Position numbers and translations under genes: made by a program. A stretch of 8,696 nucleotides of DNA, taken from assembly GCA_937884235.1 (NCBI GenBank), contig CALGBT010000708.1:1-8696 (forward strand), written 5' to 3'. Source of the DNA: an uncultured Pseudomonadota bacterium (lineage in GTDB: Bacteria > Myxococcota_A > UBA9042 > CAIXZC01). Every line of letters starts with the position of its first letter. Positions within the stretch are counted from its first letter, which is position 1. This document shows, one piece after another, positions 1 to 5,496 of the stretch. The notes beneath the pieces are model-generated. The model was not told the DNA's origin. It worked only from the letters and a program-made list of their open reading frames with translations, and searched no databases.

Positions 1-199
1 CAAAGGACTTGATTGTGAGTGTCTTGGCGAGTCCCGGGACTCCCTCGAGAAGAATGTGGCTTCCAGTAAGCATCCCGATTAGGATGCGTTCCAACATGTC
101 GCGCTGCCCCACCACAACCTTGCCAACTTCGGCGAGTAGGCGGTCGACAAATTGGCTTTCCGAGCGAACCAGCTCGTTCATTATTCTGATGTCATCCAT
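1..199 (-). CDS. MoxR-family AAA+ ATPase, N-terminal fragment
   Basis: This is the first 66 codons of a gene that runs off the left edge of the window. The visible protein has a short helical lead and then VVVGQRD (about residues 28-34), the conserved MoxR entry motif. A Walker A loop, GVPGLAKT (residues 53-60), follows and binds ATP phosphate. MoxR ATPases act as cytoplasmic chaperone-like motors, usually alongside von Willebrand A-domain proteins and a DUF58 protein; those partners would lie to the left and are not visible. The ATG at 199 is chosen because a full AGGAGG (207-212) sits 7 bases upstream; an ATG at 204 is out of frame and soon reaches a stop. It is preceded by the sigma-factor gene in the same orientation with a 93-base gap, in which I find no convincing promoter or terminator. 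Which MoxR subfamily it belongs to cannot be decided from the fragment. Confidence 0.93.
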   Translation of the reverse strand, partial: MDDIRIMNELVRSESQFVDRLLAEVGKVVVGQRDMLERILIGMLTGSHILLEGVPGLAKTLTIKSF

Positions 200-292
200 A
201 GCATGGCCTCCTACGTGGCATCTCAGTGGCTAAAAACAACACTATCTGGAACTTATTCCCAACCTTCCGAACCGGGAAACGAGGTTCCTCGG

Positions 293-1321
293 TTACACCA
301 TTTCAGTGATTCCTTCGATATCTGAGAGATTCTTCTTCAACCGCTCCTTAAGTCCGCTTTCGATCTGGCGGATGCGCTCTCTGGAGACGCCGAATTTCTC
401 GCCGATATCCTGCAAAGTCAGAGGCTCATCAGTGAGCAAGCGATTCTGCACAATGAACAGTTCCTTTTCTGGCAACTCTTCGATGAAGCTGTTGATGCGG
501 TTTGTCACCTCGTCCATGACCTCGTGGCGGCCCAGTTCCTCTTCCTGTTGCGGCGCATCGGAGGGTAGCAAGTCAAGGTAGGTAAGTTGACTCTCAGCGT
601 CGATCACGGCATCAAGGGAGAAATCCCGAGCCGCGACATGCAACTCCCGGCTGGCCTTCTTGCGCTTTGCCTGCGCCGGCACAAAAACCGCTCCGTCTTT
701 GTCCACAAGCTCTTCGCCAATGGTTTCGGCCACCGCCTCCTCTTCCTGGGAATCATTCTCCGTCTGGCTGCGGAAGAAGAGCTGGCGCTGCATCTGAGTC
801 GTTCCCAGTTTCACCATGCTCCAGGAACGAATGATGTAGTTCTGCATGTACGCCTTGATCCACCACACGGCATAGGAAATCAGCCGATAGCCGCGATCGG
901 GGTTGAACTTCTCCACCGCTTTCATCAAACCGATATTGCCTTCCTGGACGAGGTCAATGAGCTTGACGTTGTAGTGCTTGTAACTGTAGGCCATCTTCAC
1001 CACGAAGCGCAGGTTGGCTTCCACCAGCCGTTTGCCGGCTTCGTCGTCGCCGCCGTCGCGATAGAGCAGTGCCAACTCCTGCTCCTCCTCCCGTGAGAGG
1101 AGGGGGACTCGCATGATCTCGTCGATATACTGCTCGAAGGCCGGCTTCCGGGTCGGGGGCCCAGCCGGCTTGCGCCTGGCCGGGAGACCGGACTTCTTAA
1201 TGGTGGCGGGGAGCCGGCTGTTGCCCTTCGCCGCCTCGGACTGATTGTGGTCTTTTGCCACGGGTTTGACTCCGCTCGGGATACCAGACGAGGGTTGCTC
1301 AGTCGGCCTTTTTCTCTTCAA
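293..1321 (-). CDS. rpoH: RpoH-like (sigma-32 group) RNA polymerase sigma factor
   Basis: This is a sigma-70-family factor that directs RNA polymerase to alternative, probably stress-related, promoters. In 342-residue numbering, region 2 spans about 97-170, with the signature DLVQEGNIGLMKAVEKF (123-139) and the -10-reading stretch YAVWWIKAYMQNYI (150-163). It continues into KLGTTQMQRQLFF (171-183), a version of the RpoH box. Region 4.2 is a clear helix-turn-helix, about 301-330, with GVSRERIRQIE. Between them (about 184-235) the usual region 3 helix-turn-helix is hard to recognise; an acidic then lysine-rich stretch takes its place. The first 60 residues are a basic, proline-rich extension. 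The start is uncertain: the drawn TTG at 1321 overlaps the upstream gene by 23 bases and has no well-spaced ribosome site, while the GTG at 1261 has GGAG 8 bases upstream and would give 322 residues. It is probably co-transcribed with the DsbA-like gene. The sigma-factor identity is secure; the exact regulon is not known. Confidence 0.93.
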   Translation of the reverse strand: MKRKRPTEQPSSGIPSGVKPVAKDHNQSEAAKGNSRLPATIKKSGLPARRKPAGPPTRKPAFEQYIDEIMRVPLLSREEEQELALLYRDGGDDEAGKRLVEANLRFVVKMAYSYKHYNVKLIDLVQEGNIGLMKAVEKFNPDRGYRLISYAVWWIKAYMQNYIIRSWSMVKLGTTQMQRQLFFRSQTENDSQEEEAVAETIGEELVDKDGAVFVPAQAKRKKASRELHVAARDFSLDAVIDAESQLTYLDLLPSDAPQQEEELGRHEVMDEVTNRINSFIEELPEKELFIVQNRLLTDEPLTLQDIGEKFGVSRERIRQIESGLKERLKKNLSDIEGITEMV

Positions 1322-2507
1322 CCTTACGCACTGCTGGTTTCCCTTCCAAGAAATGGTCGGTGAAAACCAAGGCTTCCTCAGGCTGTTTGGCGTTGGCTTC
1401 TGCCCTCTTCTTCAGGGCATCAGCCAGGGAACTCCCGGAATCGAGAAGGACCTTCATCTCGGCCTGCTCCCGAGTGATCATGCTGCCGATGCCGGCGGCC
1501 GACCCCCAACCTACCTGGAGGCGTCCGTTGATCAGGAATGCCGGCGTGCCACGGGCACCAATGTTCTCAGCCGCGGCCTGGTCAGAACGGATCTTCGCCT
1601 CCAGCGCCGGGTCTTCCACGTCCTTCTTGAATTGCACCATGTCGAGGCCCAACTCCTGAGCATAGCGGTCGAGGTCGGCGGGGTCGGAGGCCCGCTGATT
1701 CTGGAAGAGCTTGTCGTGATATTGCCAGAATTTGCCCTGGCGGAATGCGGCCATGGAGGCTTTCGCAGTAGGCATTGCCTTCTGGTGCATGTCCAAGGGG
1801 TTCTGCCAGAAGACCCATTGGACGTCCTTGCCGAATTGGTCAAAGAGCTCGTGGCCGCCGTTGGCTGCTCGGCGGCATACCGGGCACTGGAAGTCAGAGA
1901 TGACAAAGACCTTGACCGGAGCACTGTCGGGGCCAATCGCCGGGGATGGGCCGAGCTTGGTCGTGTATTTGCCGGCCCGCGCCAGGGCCACCACGGAGGT
2001 TAGCTCAACGGCGTCGGCTGCCGGGGCGGGCGTCGGGACGACGGTGGGTTTCGCCACTGCTGCGTCCGCAACTTCGGGCAACACCGGCGGTCGCTGCCGT
2101 GTGGGCGCCACCGCAGGCTTGCTTGCTGGCACGGCCGCAGCCGGTGCACCAGCCTTGGAGGTGGCTCCATCCAGACGCATTTCTGCCCGGATCGCCAGTC
2201 TTTCGATGGCGGCGACCTCCAGGAATCTCTCCTGCAGCAGATGGTCGACAGCAGCCATGGGGGAGATGTTGCCTTGGAGCGCACCGGGGTCCATGTTCAT
2301 GTTCATGGGAGCGCCGGGACCACCGCCACCTCCTCCCGCCATGTCAGGCCCTGTTGGAGAATCTGTCTCGCCAGCCAGAAACGCACCGGTTCCGATCCCG
2401 ATGATAAGGGCCAGCGCAGCTACGATCACAAGAGTGCCAATGTCAGTCTTGGCCGGTGGTGCTTCTTGCTTTGCGTCGTTCTTGTCGTCTGTCTTTGCCT
2501 GTGTCAT
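1299..2507 (-). CDS. Membrane-anchored DsbA-like thioredoxin-fold oxidoreductase
   Basis: This is a 402-residue protein predicted to face the periplasm and handle thiol-disulfide exchange. A short charged N-terminus is followed by one membrane segment (about 24-46), a glycine run (58-63) and a methionine-rich patch MNMNMD (68-73). A helical stretch (about 82-112) and an Ala/Pro/Val-rich linker (about 113-168) come next, then the thioredoxin-fold domain (about 180-365). The redox motif is CPVC (208-211, context DFQCPVCRR), and GTPAFLING (320-328) supplies the cis-proline loop. These two cysteines are the only ones I see. The domain resembles the Thioredoxin_4/DsbA group, which includes both oxidases and isomerases, so the direction of catalysis is not settled. 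The ATG at 2507 is chosen for its GGAGG 4 bases upstream and because the best promoter lies at 2545-2572, inside any longer reading frame. The domain arrangement is clear; the function of the low-complexity linker is unknown. Confidence 0.9.
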   Translation of the reverse strand: MTQAKTDDKNDAKQEAPPAKTDIGTLVIVAALALIIGIGTGAFLAGETDSPTGPDMAGGGGGGPGAPMNMNMDPGALQGNISPMAAVDHLLQERFLEVAAIERLAIRAEMRLDGATSKAGAPAAAVPASKPAVAPTRQRPPVLPEVADAAVAKPTVVPTPAPAADAVELTSVVALARAGKYTTKLGPSPAIGPDSAPVKVFVISDFQCPVCRRAANGGHELFDQFGKDVQWVFWQNPLDMHQKAMPTAKASMAAFRQGKFWQYHDKLFQNQRASDPADLDRYAQELGLDMVQFKKDVEDPALEAKIRSDQAAAENIGARGTPAFLINGRLQVGWGSAAGIGSMITREQAEMKVLLDSGSSLADALKKRAEANAKQPEEALVFTDHFLEGKPAVRKVEEKKAD

Positions 2508-2544
2508 CCTGCCTCCCAACGTCATGTCAGTAGTCCGTGGCGCT

Positions 2545-2572
2545 AGTATAGCTGGTGTCGCCGAAAACTCAA
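2545..2572 (-). promoter_or_regulatory. Candidate sigma-70-type promoter for the dsbA-like/rpoH unit
   Basis: Reading the minus strand there is TTGAGT (2572-2567), a 16-base spacer, and TATACT (2550-2545). The -10 box matches the consensus at 5 of 6 positions and the -35 box at 4 of 6. Transcription would begin near 2538, leaving a leader of about 30 bases before the ATG at 2507. The -35 core reads CTTGAG with its preceding base, which also resembles the CTTGAA of heat-shock promoters, but no CCCCAT-like -10 box is present. The assignment rests on sequence match alone. Confidence 0.6.
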
Positions 2573-2616
2573 GGTGTTGTCGCCCCGGACTATTCCAGGT
2601 TTTTGCTTGTCGCCCC
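2556..2616 (+). repeat. Three short direct repeats, TGTCGCC, in the divergent control region
   Basis: TGTCGCC occurs at 2556-2562, 2578-2584 and 2608-2614. The last two extend to TTGTCGCCCC (2577-2586 and 2607-2616) and are exactly 30 bases apart, close to three helical turns. They lie between the divergent DsbA-like and ArnC-like genes, and one falls in the -10/-35 spacer of the minus-strand promoter. They could be binding sites for a regulator, but repeats this short can also arise by chance in GC-rich DNA. Confidence 0.4.
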
Positions 2617-2635
2617 CGGGCATTGCCCGTAGAGT
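2607..2635 (+). promoter_or_regulatory. Weak candidate promoter for the ArnC-like/formyltransferase pair
   Basis: TTGTCG (2607-2612) and TAGAGT (2630-2635) are separated by 17 bases, each matching the consensus at 4 of 6 positions. Transcription would start near 2642, only about 17 bases before the ATG. The spacer contains a perfect palindrome, CGGGC-ATT-GCCCG (2617-2629), which could be an operator. The match is weak and no better plus-strand promoter was found. Confidence 0.25.
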
Positions 2636-2658
2636 GGAGTCGAATCTGGCCTGGAGGC

Positions 2659-3423
2659 ATGTTGAACACAATTTCCACCGAGCTTTCCGGTCAACTGGTT
2701 TCCGTCGTTGTGCCGGTACTTGATGAAGCGGACAACCTGCCTGCCCTCGTGGGTCGGATACGGGGTGCGTTTCTTGCGTCCCGCCGCCATTGCGAGTTGC
2801 TGGTGGTGCTTGACGGCTGCACCGACAATTCCTTGGCCGTGCTGCTGGCTCTGCCAACTGGGCAGGTGCCATTGCGCATTATCGAGTTGGCGCACGGAGT
2901 CGGCCAGCACGCTGCCATTGGGGTCGGTTTGCGGTATGCGCGTGGGGCCACCATCCTGACCATTGATGCCGATCTGCAGAATCCGCCGGAAGCGCTGCCC
3001 GAAATCGTCCGCCGGTTGGATGCCGGGGTGGATGCCGTGGGGACGACCCGGCGCGGCCGCCGGGATGCCCGCCACCGAGCAGTAGCCTCGGCTCTCTTTG
3101 CCCACTCGCTGCGCCTGCTTGGCGTCCGCCACACCATGGCCGATCCGGGTTGCATGCTCAGGGGCTGGCGGCGACATGTTGTGAATGCCTGGTTGGCCAC
3201 CGGTGAGCCGGCCCTCTACCTCCCGACGCAGCTCAACCGCCACGCCCGCTCCTATGAGGAATTCGAGGCCGAACACTTCGCCCGGGAGGCCGGGGCAAGT
3301 CGCTACGACCTGACGCGACTGGCCCGTCTCTTCCTGCGCACGGTTGCCGTCGAACTGGTGCCACAGAGGCTGCACGCAGCGCAGCCTCGGGTTGCCGCTG
3401 TCTATGAGGATGAGAACCCATGA
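2659..3423 (+). CDS. ArnC-like family 2 glycosyltransferase (polyprenyl-phosphate sugar transferase)
   Basis: This is a 254-residue GT-A fold enzyme expected to transfer a nucleotide-activated sugar to a polyprenyl phosphate at the cytoplasmic face of the inner membrane. VSVVVPVLDEADNLP (14-28) begins the nucleotide-binding fold. GQHAAI (82-87) and the metal-binding DAD within TIDADLQNPPE (101-111) follow, and then ADPGCMLRG (161-169). The last motif and SRYDLTRL (214-221) match E. coli ArnC closely. E. coli ArnC is about 322 residues and ends in two membrane helices; this protein stops where those would begin, with a charged tail. The start is slightly odd: GGAGG sits only 1 base before the ATG, so the adjacent TTG at 2662 may be used. 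Its stop overlaps the next gene as ATGA, implying coupled translation. ArnC, GtrB and dolichol-phosphate-mannose synthase are related, but the motifs favour ArnC. The sugar is unproven. Confidence 0.9.
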   Translation: MLNTISTELSGQLVSVVVPVLDEADNLPALVGRIRGAFLASRRHCELLVVLDGCTDNSLAVLLALPTGQVPLRIIELAHGVGQHAAIGVGLRYARGATILTIDADLQNPPEALPEIVRRLDAGVDAVGTTRRGRRDARHRAVASALFAHSLRLLGVRHTMADPGCMLRGWRRHVVNAWLATGEPALYLPTQLNRHARSYEEFEAEHFAREAGASRYDLTRLARLFLRTVAVELVPQRLHAAQPRVAAVYEDENP

Positions 3424-4322
3424 GCGCCGGTGCCCGGGAAGTGCCTCGCATCGTCTTGTTCGGCCACGGAATTGTCGGTCAGGAGGCGCTTGCCGTCTTG
3501 ATTGGCATGGGCTACGAGGTGACGGCGGTGTTTGCCCATGCCCCGACCCCCGGGGATTGGCAGGTGGGGCTGGCCGAGGAGGCCAGAAGGTACGCCATTC
3601 CCTGTTTCGTCGATGCGAAGTTCGATGCCCCAGAGACTGTCGCCATCGTGGCCGCAGCAGCTCCCGATCTCATCGTCAGTGCCTATTGCCGGGAGCTCCT
3701 GCCCGCCGCTCTGCTGGCCTGTGCCAGGCTCGGGGGAGTGAATCTCCACGGGTCGCCACTGCCCCACTATCGCGGCCGCGCACCCGTCAACTGGATGGTG
3801 CTGAGAGGCGAAGTTCAGGGCGGAGTCTCGCTGCACCAAATGACTGCCCGAGCCGACCGGGGGCCGCTGCTGGGAGTGACTCGCTTTCCCATCGGTGTGG
3901 AGGACACAGCCTTTGACGTGCTGCTCAACGTGCGGCGGGAGGGCGGCAACTTGTTGCGCCATTGTCTGCCGGGGTTTCTGACGGGAACGCTCACCCCGAC
4001 AGCCCAGGGCAAAGGCAGCATGTTCGGCCGTCGAACTCCGGCCGATGGACGAATAGACTGGTCCTGGTCGGCCTCCCGCATCCATTGCCTGGTGCGGGCC
4101 CTGACTCGTCCCTATCCCGGGGCTTTTGCGGACCTGGGCGAGGAGCGGGTGGTTATCTGGTGGGCCACCCTGCGGGCGGAAATTGTACTGGAGCCGGGTG
4201 TAAGTCTGCCCCGGGGACGGTCGATGCTGGTGGGCACCGGTACTCACGCACTGGCACTGCTTGACTATCAGGTGACCGGAGCGGCGTCTGGCAATCCAAC
4301 CGCGACGCCAGCTATCCGCTAG
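3420..4322 (+). CDS. ArnA-type formyltransferase (stand-alone, 10-formyl-THF dependent)
   Basis: This is a 300-residue cytoplasmic enzyme predicted to place a formyl group from 10-formyltetrahydrofolate on the amino group of a nucleotide sugar. The N-terminal Rossmann-like domain starts with RIVLFGHGIVGQEAL. The catalytic triad of the family is in place: Asn108 and His110 in NLHGSPLPHYRGRAP, and Asp146 in ARADRG, with the same 38-residue Asn-to-Asp spacing as E. coli ArnA. FGRRTPADGRIDW, about residues 202-214, matches the ArnA counterpart, and PYPGAF begins the C-terminal lobe. E. coli ArnA is a fusion with a UDP-glucuronate decarboxylase/dehydrogenase domain; here only the formyltransferase half is present. 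The ATG at 3420 overlaps the upstream stop (ATGA). The stop codon overlaps the convergent deformylase gene by 4 bases. Methionyl-tRNA formyltransferase is a relative, but the ArnC and ArnD neighbours argue for a sugar substrate. Confidence 0.92.
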   Translation: MSAGAREVPRIVLFGHGIVGQEALAVLIGMGYEVTAVFAHAPTPGDWQVGLAEEARRYAIPCFVDAKFDAPETVAIVAAAAPDLIVSAYCRELLPAALLACARLGGVNLHGSPLPHYRGRAPVNWMVLRGEVQGGVSLHQMTARADRGPLLGVTRFPIGVEDTAFDVLLNVRREGGNLLRHCLPGFLTGTLTPTAQGKGSMFGRRTPADGRIDWSWSASRIHCLVRALTRPYPGAFADLGEERVVIWWATLRAEIVLEPGVSLPRGRSMLVGTGTHALALLDYQVTGAASGNPTATPAIR

Positions 4323-5218
4323 ACCTCGGCCCCTTGCGTGGCAACCAATCCGGGGCGGTTGGCCACCGGGGCTTGAATTACCTCGCAACTGGGCAGTCCC
4401 ACTGCAAGGGCCGACTGCAAGACGGACGTCATGGGCACCACCCGAATCTTCTCCCGCCAGCAGAAGGCCAGCAGTTCATCAAAGAATGCTTGATGGCCGC
4501 GGCCCTCCAACTCGGCGTGGGCCGCGTACACTGGAAACCGCTGATGCATGATCAATTCGAAGAGGGCCTGGATGTCCCGACGGGTTGGCGGCAGCCCCTG
4601 GCTGAACTCGTCGAGGGAGGGCAATGTCGTTGGTACCTGCGGCGTCTTGAAGCGATAGCCGTGCATTACTGGGAGAAAAGGACAACTGCCGCGGGTATCT
4701 GCTCCCAGCCGCAGTTGCTGGCGGTCCAGGGCGTGAAGACTGGCAAAATTCCCTTGCCAGCCCGGTCCGCCGAATCCCACCGGCTGTCTGCCAATCGCCC
4801 TGGCCAGGGCGTCAACCGATGCCTGCACGTGGCCACTGACGGTCTGGGCATCCATGGAGTGGAGTTCATTGTGCCAGACTGTGTGAGTGAATCCATGCGC
4901 CACAAACTCATGGCCATCGACCTGGGCCTGGAGCAATGGCTTGACCGCGTCCACGATGGAGCGGTTGCGGTAGAACAGGGCCGTGGCAAGTGCCGAAGGT
5001 CCGTAAGTGCGCAACGCACCCGTCCGCACTAGCTTGGCCAGATAACCGCGTTGGGTCAGGATTCGCTGCATCGCCTGCCCGGTCCGGTCGGGCCCGCCAG
5101 GCATGAAGATTGATGCCTGGCATCGCTCGGCGCGCAATCTGGACAGCAGATGGGGGAGTCCCTTTATGGCACCGACGTAAGTGTCAACGTCAATGCGGAG
5201 GCCGAGCTCAGTCGGCAC
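4319..5218 (-). CDS. arnD: ArnD-like polyprenyl-phosphate amino-sugar deformylase
   Basis: This is a 299-residue NodB-fold (polysaccharide deacetylase family) enzyme, similar along its length to E. coli ArnD. ArnD removes the formyl group from undecaprenyl-phosphate-Ara4FN so that the free amine can be moved to lipid A. GLRIDVDTY (6-14) carries the metal/catalytic aspartates. HGFTHTVWH (108-116) supplies the histidine pair. VPTTLPSLDE (195-204) and YAAHAELEG (231-239) match ArnD blocks closely. The start is a GTG at 5218 whose G is the last base of the rubredoxin stop (TAGTG), and it places GLRIDVD where it lies in E. coli ArnD. Translation is therefore probably coupled to rubredoxin. Its end shares CTAG with the convergent formyltransferase gene. 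NaxD of Francisella, which acts on N-acetylated hexosamine, is the main alternative, so the exact acyl group and sugar are inferred. Confidence 0.9.
   Translation of the reverse strand: MPTELGLRIDVDTYVGAIKGLPHLLSRLRAERCQASIFMPGGPDRTGQAMQRILTQRGYLAKLVRTGALRTYGPSALATALFYRNRSIVDAVKPLLQAQVDGHEFVAHGFTHTVWHNELHSMDAQTVSGHVQASVDALARAIGRQPVGFGGPGWQGNFASLHALDRQQLRLGADTRGSCPFLPVMHGYRFKTPQVPTTLPSLDEFSQGLPPTRRDIQALFELIMHQRFPVYAAHAELEGRGHQAFFDELLAFCWREKIRVVPMTSVLQSALAVGLPSCEVIQAPVANRPGLVATQGAEV
4338..4366. other. Bulged inverted repeat beyond the convergent gene ends
   Basis: GTGGCAACC (4338-4346) can pair with GGTTGGCCAC (4357-4366) through nine pairs with one bulged G around a 10-base loop. It begins 16 bases after the formyltransferase stop and lies within the last codons of the deformylase gene. 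It could form a hairpin at the 3' end of the plus-strand transcript, but no T run follows, so I do not call it an intrinsic terminator. Confidence 0.3.
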
Positions 5219-5379
5219 TAGTCTTCGTAGGGCTCAAATTGGTCTAAGCCAACGCCGCATTCGGGGCAGACCCAATCCTCCGGAAGGTCTTTGAAAGCAG
5301 TGCCGGGTTCGATGCCGGATTCAGGATCACCCAAGGCAGGGTCGTACACGTAGTTGCAGACGATGCAGACATATTCCAT
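5218..5379 (-). CDS. Rubredoxin
   Basis: This is a complete 53-residue rubredoxin, a small cytoplasmic one-electron carrier with a single iron held by four cysteines. Both ligand pairs are present: Cys5/Cys8 in YVCIVCNYVYDP and Cys38/Cys41 in DWVCPECG. The family's DPALGDPESGIEPGTAF block and aromatic core residues (Tyr3, Tyr10, Phe29, Trp36) are also present. Length and spacing are those of the classical family. The ATG at 5379 has a purine-rich AGGAGAG a few bases upstream. The gene lies 117 bases after the alpha/beta hydrolase and its TAG overlaps the GTG start of the deformylase by one base. With etfB and etfA further up the same strand, it could exchange electrons with ETF or an ETF-linked enzyme, though that partnership is only suggested by position. 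Confidence 0.97.
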   Translation of the reverse strand: MEYVCIVCNYVYDPALGDPESGIEPGTAFKDLPEDWVCPECGVGLDQFEPYED

Positions 5380-5412
5380 GATTCTCTCCTCTGGACCATT
5401 GACAGTGATACA

Positions 5413-5429
5413 GCTCTTTTCACAAGAGC
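5413..5429 (-). other. Hairpin in the hydrolase-rubredoxin gap
   Basis: GCTCTT (5413-5418) and AAGAGC (5424-5429) form a perfect 6-base inverted repeat around 5 bases. It lies 34 bases upstream of the rubredoxin start. No T run follows on the minus strand, so it is not a standard terminator; it could be an operator, an RNA end-stabilising hairpin or chance. The 117-base gap holds no gene I can support and only a poor promoter match. Confidence 0.3.
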
Positions 5430-5496
5430 AGCCCGATGGTAGCAGCAGCGGCACATGGGTGCAATGCTGTTTGTGCTTCCAGCCTTGCAGCAAGCG

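Noticed and set aside
280..291. CGAGG-TT-CCTCG just after the sigma factor stop as a terminator.
   Set aside because: The usable stem is only about 4 pairs and just three T bases follow, too weak to call.
1245..2003. A 252-codon plus-strand open frame.
   Set aside because: It is antisense to the sigma factor and DsbA-like genes, which have clear family motifs; long shadow frames are expected in GC-rich DNA.
2508..2678. A longer N-terminus for the DsbA-like protein, starting at 2678.
   Set aside because: The added residues look non-coding, no ribosome site supports them and the best promoter lies within them; the ATG at 2507 has GGAGG and leads straight into a membrane anchor.
1732..3423. 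A 563-codon open frame on the plus strand spanning the divergent region.
   Set aside because: Its first half is antisense to the DsbA-like gene and resembles no family; only the portion from 2659 is the glycosyltransferase.
3420..4322. Methionyl-tRNA formyltransferase identity for the formyltransferase gene.
   Set aside because: The FGRRTP and RADRG contexts and the ArnC and ArnD neighbours fit an ArnA-type sugar formyltransferase better, and no peptide deformylase gene is adjacent.
5430..5470. TTGCAC-N17-TACCAT on the minus strand as a rubredoxin promoter.
   Set aside because: Only 3 of 6 and 4 of 6 consensus matches; this quality is expected by chance.
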